NCBI RefSeq assembly: GCF_000721105.1
Contig: NZ_JOEV01000014.1
Span: forward strand, 183,496 to 247,495
Source: Streptomyces cellulosae
Lineage (GTDB): Bacteria; Actinomycetota; Actinomycetes; Streptomycetales; Streptomycetaceae
DNA: 64,000 bases
Direction: 5' to 3'
Within the stretch, counting starts at the first letter, position 1; the number at the start of each line of letters is the position of its first letter. Below, piece by piece: positions 16,422-23,151 of the stretch. The notes under the pieces are model-generated. The model was given only the letters and a program-made list of their open reading frames with translations, ran no database searches and was not told the DNA's origin. The position numbers and the translations under genes are program-made.

Positions 16422-18515
16422 ATGAGCACGCCCCGGCAGGTTGAGCCGCCCACCGAGGACCTGGCGCGGCTCGCCGCGCTGCACGGCGTCGCCACCTCCT
16501 ACAGTCCGTCCCCGGGCCGTACGGTCGCCGCCTCGGCCACCGCGGTGACCCGGGCCCTGGCCGCCGTGGGCGTCGCCGCGGACACTCCGGAGGCCGTGCG
16601 CGCCGCGCTCGCCGCCCGCGAGGAGGAGTTGCGCGAGCGGCTGCTGCCGCCGACCGTGGTGGGCTGGAGCGGCGGTACGCCCGACGCCCTCGACGCACTC
16701 CCGGCCGGCACCCTGCTGCGTATCACCACCGAGCAGGGCGAGATCCGCGACGTCATCGACCGACTCCCGCCCGGAGTGCACCGGTTGACCGCGACCGCCC
16801 CCGACGGCCGTACCGCCGACGCCCATCTGATCATCGCCCCGCCGCGACTGCCCGCGCACCCCGGACGGTCGTACGGCCTCCTCGTCCAGCTGTACTCCCT
16901 CCTCTCGCGGCGCTCCTGGGGCATGGGCGACCTCGGTGACCTCGCCGAACTGACCTCCTGGGCCGGCCGCGCGCTCGGCGCCGGCTTCGTCCAGGTCAAC
17001 CCGCTGCACGCGGCCGTACCCGGTGCGGTGCCCGGCGCACCCACGGACCCCTCCCCCTACCGTCCCTCCTCACGCCGCTTCCCCGACCCGGTCCACCTGC
17101 GGGTGGAGGACGTACCCGAGTACGCCTACCTGCCGGATCGCGAAGCCCTGCGGCCCCTGCTGGAGCGGGCCGACCGCCTACGCGCGTCCGTACTGGAGAA
17201 GGGCGCGCTGATCGACCGGGACGCGGTGTGGGAGCTGAAGCGGGCGGCGCTGGAGCTGGTGTGCGAGGTGCCGCTCGGGCCCGGCCGGGACGCCGCCTAC
17301 CGCGACTACCTCGCCGAACAGGGCCAGGCCCTGGAGGACCACGCCACCTGGTACGCGCTCGCCGAGGTCCACGGCTCCGACTGGCACCAGTGGCCGACCG
17401 CCCTGCGCGACCCCCGCTCGGCCGAAACGGCCCACGCCCGCCGGGAGTTGACGGACCGCGTCGACTTCCACCGCCGGCTCGCCTGGCTCACCGACACCCA
17501 GCTCACCGCCGCCCAGCGCGCCGCACGCGAGGCCGGCATGCCGGTCGGGATCGTCCACGACCTCGCGGTCGGGGTGCACCCCGGCGGCGCCGACGCCTGG
17601 GCGCAGCAGGATCATTTCGCGGCCGGCATGTCCGTCGGCGCGCCCCCGGACGCCTTCAACGCACGCGGCCAGGACTGGGGCCTGCCGCCCTGGCGCCCGG
17701 ACCGGCTGGCCGAGTCCGGCTACGAGCCGTTCCGCGCCCTGCTGCAAGCCCTGTTCCGTTACGCGGGCGCCCTGCGCATCGACCACGTCATGGGCCTGTT
17801 CCGGCTGTGGTGGGTCCCGCTGGGCGAGGCGCCCACGGAGGGTACCTACGTCCACTACGACGCCGAGGCCATGCTCGCCGTACTGGTGCTGGAGGCCTGG
17901 CGGGCCGGAGCGGTGGTGATCGGCGAGGACCTCGGCACGGTCGAACCCGGGGTGCGCGAGGCGCTGCGCGAGCGGGGGGTGCTCGGTACGTCGGTCCTGT
18001 GGTTCGAACGGGACTGGGAGGGCGACGGCCAGCCTCTGCCGCCCGACCGCTGGCGCGCCGACTGCCTGGCCACCGCCACCACCCACGACCTGCCGCCCAC
18101 CGCCGCCCGCCTCACCGGCGAACACGTCGAACTCCGCGACAGCCTCGGCCTGTTGACCCGACCCCTGGAGGAGGAGCGGGCCGAGGCCTCGGCGGACACC
18201 GCGGAGTGGCTGGCCCTGCTGACCCGCCTCGACCTCCTCCACGGCACGGCCGGCGGCCCCGACCCCTCCTCGGAGGAGGCCGAGATCCAGGCCGTCCATC
18301 GCTTCCTCCTCCAGACCCCGGCCAGAATGATCGGTATCTGGCTCCCCGACGGCGTCGGCGACCGCCGCCCCCAGAACCTTCCGGGAACCTGGGACCAGTA
18401 CCCGAACTGGCGCCTCCCCGTCGCGGACACGGAGGGCCGTCCGGTGACCCTGGAGCAACTGGCGGCGTCGGCGAGGCTGCGGGCACTGGTGGAGGTGCTG
18501 CGGCCGTCGCCGTAG
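16422..18515 (+). CDS. malQ: 4-alpha-glucanotransferase (amylomaltase, GH77)
   Basis: 697 aa. Transfers alpha-1,4-glucan segments between maltodextrins in the cytoplasm. GH77 motifs are present: the nucleophile segment ALRIDHVMGLFRLWW, the acid/base segment VVIGEDLGTVEPGV and the third carboxylate in TTHDLPPTAARLTG. The length matches actinobacterial MalQ, which carries an extra N-terminal domain of ~150 residues. The start ATG at 16422 directly follows a repeat array. It is not in a maltose operon here. Confidence 0.93.
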   Translation: MSTPRQVEPPTEDLARLAALHGVATSYSPSPGRTVAASATAVTRALAAVGVAADTPEAVRAALAAREEELRERLLPPTVVGWSGGTPDALDALPAGTLLRITTEQGEIRDVIDRLPPGVHRLTATAPDGRTADAHLIIAPPRLPAHPGRSYGLLVQLYSLLSRRSWGMGDLGDLAELTSWAGRALGAGFVQVNPLHAAVPGAVPGAPTDPSPYRPSSRRFPDPVHLRVEDVPEYAYLPDREALRPLLERADRLRASVLEKGALIDRDAVWELKRAALELVCEVPLGPGRDAAYRDYLAEQGQALEDHATWYALAEVHGSDWHQWPTALRDPRSAETAHARRELTDRVDFHRRLAWLTDTQLTAAQRAAREAGMPVGIVHDLAVGVHPGGADAWAQQDHFAAGMSVGAPPDAFNARGQDWGLPPWRPDRLAESGYEPFRALLQALFRYAGALRIDHVMGLFRLWWVPLGEAPTEGTYVHYDAEAMLAVLVLEAWRAGAVVIGEDLGTVEPGVREALRERGVLGTSVLWFERDWEGDGQPLPPDRWRADCLATATTHDLPPTAARLTGEHVELRDSLGLLTRPLEEERAEASADTAEWLALLTRLDLLHGTAGGPDPSSEEAEIQAVHRFLLQTPARMIGIWLPDGVGDRRPQNLPGTWDQYPNWRLPVADTEGRPVTLEQLAASARLRALVEVLRPSP

Positions 18516-18540
18516 GTGCGGGGGGCACCACCCCCGCACC
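18515..18540 (+). terminator. Hairpin at the end of malQ
   Basis: GGTGCGGGGG pairs with CCCCCGCACC around a 6-base loop, starting on the last base of the malQ stop codon. Confidence 0.6.
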
Positions 18541-18579
18541 TCATACGACCCCCCCCGGACGCGCACCGCCGACCCCCGT

Positions 18580-18587
18580 TAGATACT
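18580..18587 (+). promoter_or_regulatory. Candidate -10 element for leaderless transcription
   Basis: TAGATACT ends about 8 bases before the GTG at 18596, and no ribosome site precedes that start. The spacing fits a leaderless mRNA. Confidence 0.4.
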
Positions 18588-18595
18588 TTGGCACC

Positions 18596-18877
18596 GTGGA
18601 CAAGAAGAACGCCCTGCGCGCCGGCGCCCTGGCTGCCGGTACGACGCTGATGATGCTGCTCATGTCGTCCCCCGCCCTCGCGCTGACCCGCGACGACGGC
18701 GACGACCCCGGCCAGGGCCTGAGCGTCATCGAGACGCTGGGCCTCTACGTCGTGGCCCCCCTCGTGCTGTTCGGGGTCATCGCCGGCCTCGTGCTGGTCC
18801 TGGACAAGTCGCACGAGTCGCACCGCGTGACCACCCGCAACGTCAAGACCAAGCCCAAGGCCGCCTCCGAGGCCTGA
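18596..18877 (+). CDS. Small exported/membrane protein, 93 aa
   Basis: A signal-like N-terminus (MDKKNALRAGALAAGTTLMM, then LLMSSPALAL) is followed by a short acidic Gly/Asp linker, one membrane helix (LYVVAPLVLFGVIAGLVLVL) and a basic C-terminal tail (RVTTRNVKTKPKAASEA). Topology: extracellular loop, cytoplasmic tail. The frame continues upstream through malQ, but the signal sequence and the TAGATAC box define the GTG at 18596. It looks like a conserved Streptomyces small membrane protein of unknown function. Confidence 0.72.
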   Translation: MDKKNALRAGALAAGTTLMMLLMSSPALALTRDDGDDPGQGLSVIETLGLYVVAPLVLFGVIAGLVLVLDKSHESHRVTTRNVKTKPKAASEA

Positions 18878-18928
18878 CCTGGGCGTCGCAGCGCCAGAGC
18901 CCGGCTCCGGCTCCGCACGCTTCCTCCG

Positions 18929-18977
18929 GGGCGCCGCCCCCGCCCCCGTACGCCGTACGTGGGCGGGGCCGGCGCCC
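18929..18977. terminator. Terminator between small membrane protein and tetR genes
   Basis: A 17-bp stem with one mismatch (18929-18945 with 18961-18977) around a 15-base loop containing GTACGCCGTAC, between convergent genes. Confidence 0.65.
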
Positions 18978-19068
18978 TCGGCATGTCCGGGCAGGTCACA
19001 CCCCGGCGCCCACCGCCCGGGCAGTGCCCGCCCGCACCATCCACAGCGCCCGCGGTCCGGCAGCACCC

Positions 19069-19647
19069 TCAGGGACTCGGCGCCGTGAGATACCGCTGCA
19101 CCGTCGGCCCCAGCCACGCCACGGCCTCCTCCCGGGCCAGCCCGACGGCGGGCGGAAAACGCAGCACGTACCGCGTCAGCGCCAGTCCCAGCAACTGGGT
19201 CGCCACGAGCGCCGCCCGGGCCGGTGCCTGCTCGGGATCGGGGCACACCTGGCGGGCGACCGGCAGCAACTGGTCCCGGAAGATGCCCTGCATGCGCCGC
19301 GCCCCGTCCTGATTGGTCACACCGACCCGCAGCAGCGCGGTGAGCACCTCGTTCTCCTCCCACATGTCGAGGAAGTGGTTCACCAGCGCCCGGCCGACCT
19401 CCTGCCGCGGCAGTGACCGCAGGTCCGGCAGCTTCAGGTCGACCGCGACGGCCGCCGCGAACAGGCCCTCCTTGTTGCCGAAGTAGCGCATCACCATGGA
19501 CGGGTCGATGGCCGCGTCCTTGGCGATGGCGCGGATGGTGGCCCGCTCGTAGCCGTCGGCCGCGAAGCGTTCACGCGCGGCGGCGAGGATCGCGTTCCGG
19601 GTCGCGTCGGAGCGCTTTGCCTGCGGGGAAGAGGTGCTCTCAGCCAT
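19069..19647 (-). CDS. TetR-family transcriptional regulator
   Basis: 192 aa. N-terminal helix-turn-helix: ATRNAILAAARERFAADGYE, then ATIRAIAKDAAIDPSMVMRY and FGNKEGLF. The C-terminal ligand domain is all-helical. The frame is open upstream to 19749, but that part is made of the CCAAC repeat units; the start MAESTSSPQAKRSD at 19647 is taken. It is divergent from an FAD monooxygenase, and the space between holds six copies of a 14-bp palindromic unit, so it probably represses both genes until an aromatic or drug-like ligand appears. Confidence 0.87.
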   Translation of the reverse strand: MAESTSSPQAKRSDATRNAILAAARERFAADGYERATIRAIAKDAAIDPSMVMRYFGNKEGLFAAAVAVDLKLPDLRSLPRQEVGRALVNHFLDMWEENEVLTALLRVGVTNQDGARRMQGIFRDQLLPVARQVCPDPEQAPARAALVATQLLGLALTRYVLRFPPAVGLAREEAVAWLGPTVQRYLTAPSP

Positions 19648-19648
19648 G

Positions 19649-19759
19649 CCAACGAGCGTAGGCCAACACGCGTAGGCCAACAACCGTTGACATTCGATGT
19701 CGACCGCCCTAGGTTTGCCAACAAGCGTTGACCAACAGTTGTTGACCAACAGGCGTTGG
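19649..19759. promoter_or_regulatory. Six-unit palindromic operator array (TetR / monooxygenase)
   Basis: 14-bp units CCAACANNCGTTGR begin at 19649, 19663, 19677 and at 19718, 19732, 19746: two head-to-tail groups of three at an exact 14-bp period. The last, CCAACAGGCGTTGG, is a perfect CCAAC-N4-GTTGG palindrome; the others vary in one or two positions. One group abuts the tetR start and the other ends 16 bases before the monooxygenase start. Confidence 0.75.
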
Positions 19760-19775
19760 CACCCAGGAGGTCTCC

Positions 19776-21272
19776 ATGGACAGCACCACCGGAATCACCG
19801 GAACCACTGGAACCACCGAAACCACTCGCACCCCCGCCCCCGTGATCGTCGTCGGCTCCGGCCCCACCGGTCTCCTCCTGGCCGGTGATCTCGCCACCGC
19901 CGGCGTCCCCGTCACCCTCGTCGAGAAGCGCCCCCACGAGATCAGCAATCTCTCGCGGGCCTTCGTCGTGCACGCCCGCACCCTCGAACAACTGGACGCC
20001 CGGGGGCTGGCCGAGGACGTCGAGGCGGCCGGCCGCACCCTCGACAGCCTCCGCCTCTTCACCCGCCTCGACGTCGACCTCACCACCCTCCCCTCCCGCT
20101 TCAACCACCTGCTCGTCATCCCGCAGTACGAGGTCGAGAAGGCCCTGGAGCGGCGGGCCGTGGCGGCAGGCGTTCAGTTCCGGTACGAGTCCGAGGTGAC
20201 CGGGCTGACCCAGGACGCGGACGGGGTCACCCTCGAGGTGAGCGGATCCGGCGGGAAGGCGGAGACCCTGCGTGCCGCGTACGTCGTCGGCGCCGACGGG
20301 ATGCGCAGTGCCGTCCGGAACGCGGTCGGGCTGCCTTTCCCCGGCCGCTCCGTCATCCGGTCCATCGTGCTGGCGGACGTGAAGCTCGCCGAGGAGCCCG
20401 AGGTCGTGTTCACCGCCAACGCCGTCCGTGGCGTCTTCGCCTTCCTCGCGCCCTTCGGGGACGGGTACTACCGCGTCTTCGGCTGGCACCACGGCCGCAA
20501 CGTCTCCGACGACGAGCCCGTCGACCTCGACGAGATCAAGGAGATCGCCCGGATCGCCTTCGGCCGGGACTTCGGGATGCACGACGCCCGCTGGGTCTCC
20601 CGCTTCCACAGCGACGAACGCCAGGCGCCCGCGTACCGAGTGGGCCGGGTCCTCCTCGCCGGGGACGCCGCCCACGTCCACAGCCCGGCCGGCGGGCAGG
20701 GCCTGAACACCGGCCTGCAGGACGCGGCCAACCTCAGCTGGAAGCTCGCCCAGGTCGTCCACGGCCACGCGGGTCCGCGGCTCCTCGACACCTACCAGGC
20801 CGAGCGGCACCCCGTCGGCAGGTCCGTGCTGCGCAGCAGCGGCGGCCTGGTCCGGCTCGGCATGGCCAGGCGTCCTTGGACCCGCGCCCTGCGCTCCGCA
20901 CTGACCGGCTTCCTCAAGACCGCCGCCCCGGCCCGCCGCAGGATGGTCGGACAGATCACCGGCATCGGCTACAAGTACGCGGCGCCCCGGGGTGCCCACC
21001 GCCTCACCGGCACCCGCGTCCCCGACGTCGCCTTGCAGAGCGGCCGCCTCTACGAGGCCCTGCGCGGCGGCCGGTTCGTCCTGATCACACCGCAGACCTT
21101 CGCGTCGTACGAGGACCTGGGCGCCGCCCGCAAGGACCGGCTCGCGAGGGAGCACTGGGCGAGCGACCGGCGTACGGCCGTGCTGGTGCGCCCCGACGGA
21201 TATGTGGCGTGGGCGGCGGACACCGCCGAGCCGGCCGCGATCGAGGCGGCCCTCGCCGCGCACGTCGGCTGA
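19776..21272 (+). CDS. FAD-dependent aromatic/rifampicin-type monooxygenase
   Basis: 498 aa. A class A flavoprotein hydroxylase of the PheA/TfdB (FAD_binding_3) family using NAD(P)H and O2. The dinucleotide motif VIVVGSGPTGLLLAGDLA is at ~20-38, the DG motif VVGADGMRSAVRNAVG near 170, and the GD motif VLLAGDAAHVHSPAGGQGLN near 290, followed by a short thioredoxin-like C-terminal end. It begins with a low-complexity tail (TTGITGTTGTTETTRT). Ribosome site CCAGGAGG. Homologues hydroxylate phenols, rifamycins or tetracyclines; the substrate here is not determinable. Controlled by the divergent TetR. Confidence 0.88.
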   Translation: MDSTTGITGTTGTTETTRTPAPVIVVGSGPTGLLLAGDLATAGVPVTLVEKRPHEISNLSRAFVVHARTLEQLDARGLAEDVEAAGRTLDSLRLFTRLDVDLTTLPSRFNHLLVIPQYEVEKALERRAVAAGVQFRYESEVTGLTQDADGVTLEVSGSGGKAETLRAAYVVGADGMRSAVRNAVGLPFPGRSVIRSIVLADVKLAEEPEVVFTANAVRGVFAFLAPFGDGYYRVFGWHHGRNVSDDEPVDLDEIKEIARIAFGRDFGMHDARWVSRFHSDERQAPAYRVGRVLLAGDAAHVHSPAGGQGLNTGLQDAANLSWKLAQVVHGHAGPRLLDTYQAERHPVGRSVLRSSGGLVRLGMARRPWTRALRSALTGFLKTAAPARRRMVGQITGIGYKYAAPRGAHRLTGTRVPDVALQSGRLYEALRGGRFVLITPQTFASYEDLGAARKDRLAREHWASDRRTAVLVRPDGYVAWAADTAEPAAIEAALAAHVG

Positions 21273-21363
21273 GCCGCCCCGGAGGACCGGGGGTCCGGGA
21301 TCGTGGGGCGGGGGCCGTGGACCTGGGGGCGCGGGCCGGGGGCGTGGGCCGGGGGCCGAGGTC

Positions 21364-21882
21364 CTACTTCTCCGCCGTCTCCGTCGACAGCAGCAACTCC
21401 CGCAGCAGGCCGGCCAGTTGGCCGGCCTGTTCGGCGTCCAGGGCGGACAGGGCCTCCGTCTGGACGGCGAGGCCCGCGGCGACCGCCCGGTCGACCAGCG
21501 TCAGCCCCTCCCCGGTGAGCGTGACCTGGAGGCCGCGACGGTCGTGCGGGTCGGGGGAGCGGCGCAGCAGCCCGGCGCGTTCCAGCTTGTCGAGGCGGCC
21601 GGTCATGCCGCCGGTGGTGAGCATGAGCGTCGCCGACAACTGGCGGGGCGAGAGGGTGTACGGCTCGCCGGAGCGGCGCAGGGTGGCCAGGACGTCGAAC
21701 TCGCCGCGTCCGATGCCGAGCGCCCCGTACGCCTTCTCCATGCGGTCGCCCATCGCACGCGAGAGCCGGTGGATCCGGCCGAAGACCGCCATGGCGGACG
21801 TGTCGAGGTCGGGCCGTACCTCGGACCACTGCTCGATGATCGCGTCGACGGGGTCCTCGCGCCGGGCGCGCTGTGCACTCAT
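21364..21882 (-). CDS. MarR-family transcriptional regulator
   Basis: 172 aa. Winged-helix core: SPRQLSATLMLTTGGMTGRL, then DKLERAGLLRRSPDPHDRRG, with the typical DxRR wing. The start MSAQRARRED at 21882 is taken; the frame upstream runs over the operator. It is divergent from an EamA transporter across 108 bases containing a 26-bp palindrome, the usual MarR arrangement in which the regulator controls itself and the exporter. Confidence 0.88.
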   Translation of the reverse strand: MSAQRARREDPVDAIIEQWSEVRPDLDTSAMAVFGRIHRLSRAMGDRMEKAYGALGIGRGEFDVLATLRRSGEPYTLSPRQLSATLMLTTGGMTGRLDKLERAGLLRRSPDPHDRRGLQVTLTGEGLTLVDRAVAAGLAVQTEALSALDAEQAGQLAGLLRELLLSTETAEK

Positions 21883-21933
21883 GGACCGAGTATCCGTGGG
21901 CTGCCGGTCACCCGCAAGCAAGTAGCTTGACTG

Positions 21934-21959
21934 TAAGTTGCTTAGCGCTAAGCTACTTA
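21934..21959. promoter_or_regulatory. MarR operator palindrome
   Basis: A 26-bp inverted repeat with half-sites TAAGTTGCTTAGC and GCTAAGCTACTTA (12 of 13 positions pair). An extra half-like AAGTAGCTT lies at 21920-21928. Located between the divergent marR and transporter genes. Confidence 0.75.
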
Positions 21960-21990
21960 TTGCCACGTCACCTTCTGAAGGGTGCCGGTC

Positions 21991-23151
21991 ATGAAGCGGC
22001 CCGCGACCGTCCTGCTCACCGCCCTCGCCCCCGTCTCCTGGGGCACCACCTACGCCGTCACCACCGAGTTCCTCCCGTCCGACCGCCCCCTGTTCACGGG
22101 GCTCATGCGCGCGCTGCCCGCCGGACTGGTCCTGCTGGCCCTCGCCCGGGTGCTGCCGCGGGGCCTGTGGTGGGGGAAGGCCGCGGTGCTCGGGGCGCTG
22201 AACATCGGCGCCTTCTTCCCGCTGCTGTTCCTGTCGGCGTACCGGATGCCGGGCGGTATGGCGGCGGTCGTCGGGTCGGTCGGCCCGCTGTTCGTCGTCG
22301 GTCTCTCGGCGCTGCTGCTGGGGCAGCGGCCGGCGGCACGGAGTGTGCTGACCGGGGTGGTGGCCGCGTTCGGGGTGAGCCTGGTCGTGCTGAAGGCGGC
22401 CGGGGCCCTCGACACCGTGGGTGTGTCGGCCGCGCTCGCCTCGGCCGCCTCGATGTCCGCCGGTACGGTCCTGACCAAGCGCTGGGGCCGCCCGGACGGG
22501 GTCGGGCCGCTCGCGCTCACCGCCTGGCAGCTGACCGCGGGCGGACTGCTCATCGCCCCCGTCGCGCTCCTGGTCGAGGGTGCGCCGCCCGCGCTGGACG
22601 CCCGGGCGGTCGGCGGCTACCTCTACCTGGCCCTCGCGAACACGGCGGTCGCGTACTGGCTCTGGTTCCGCGGCATCGGCCGGCTCACGGCCACCCAGGT
22701 CACTTTCCTGGGCCCCCTGTCACCGCTGACCGCCGCGGTGGTCGGCTGGGCCGCGCTCGGCCAGACGCTGACGCCGGTCCAACTGACCGGCATGGCACTG
22801 GCGTTCGGGGCGACGGTCGCCGGACAGCTCCGCATCGGCGGGGACGTGGAAAAGGCGGACGGGGGCGCCCGGCGCGGTGCCGGACGCCCCCATCGCCGTA
22901 CAGAAGACGGCAGGTGCTCGGACGACTGGTGCTCAGCCGACCGCTGCTTGGACCACTCCTGCGCGGACCACTCCTGCGCGGACCACTCCTACTCGGGCGC
23001 CGCCGCGTCCGCCGCCTGCGCCTTCAGTGCGCGTTCCACGCCCGCGCGGGACTCGGAGATCAGCCGCCGCAGGGCCGCGCTGGGCTCCGCGGAGGCCAGC
23101 CACTCGTCGGTCCTGCGCAGGGTCTCCTCGGAGACCTGGATCGACGGGTAG
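21991..23151 (+). CDS. EamA/DMT-superfamily transporter with read-through C-terminus
   Basis: 386 aa. Ten predicted helices in two EamA repeats, beginning MKRPATVLLTALAPVSWGTT and ending near GMALAFGATVAGQLRIGG (~residue 288); family members usually stop about there. The remaining ~100 residues are hydrophilic, contain DHSCADHSCADHS, cross the pepN terminator hairpin and overlap the 3' end of the convergent pepN by 163 bases. GAAGGG at 21977-21982 suits the ATG at 21991, not the GTG at 21982. Probably a metabolite or drug exporter under MarR control. The extension may come from a lost stop codon or a frameshift. Confidence 0.82.
   Translation: MKRPATVLLTALAPVSWGTTYAVTTEFLPSDRPLFTGLMRALPAGLVLLALARVLPRGLWWGKAAVLGALNIGAFFPLLFLSAYRMPGGMAAVVGSVGPLFVVGLSALLLGQRPAARSVLTGVVAAFGVSLVVLKAAGALDTVGVSAALASAASMSAGTVLTKRWGRPDGVGPLALTAWQLTAGGLLIAPVALLVEGAPPALDARAVGGYLYLALANTAVAYWLWFRGIGRLTATQVTFLGPLSPLTAAVVGWAALGQTLTPVQLTGMALAFGATVAGQLRIGGDVEKADGGARRGAGRPHRRTEDGRCSDDWCSADRCLDHSCADHSCADHSYSGAAASAACAFSARSTPARDSEISRRRAALGSAEASHSSVLRRVSSETWIDG
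22861..22891 (-). terminator. Hairpin downstream of pepN (first copy)
   Basis: GGGGGCGCCCGGC and GCCGGACGCCCCC pair (one mismatch) around a 5-base loop, about 100 bases past the pepN stop. It lies inside the extended reading frame of the convergent transporter. Confidence 0.55.
22951..22995. repeat. Three 15-bp direct repeats at the pepN 3' end
   Basis: GACCACTCCTGCGCG at 22951 and 22966 and a diverged copy at 22981. The array spans the pepN stop codon and encodes the DHSCADHSCADHS part of the transporter extension. Confidence 0.75.

Noticed and set aside
17228..18877. 549-codon frame inside malQ
   Set aside because: Arg/Pro/Gly-rich frame-shifted reading of malQ; only its last 93 codons, from 18596, are a real gene.
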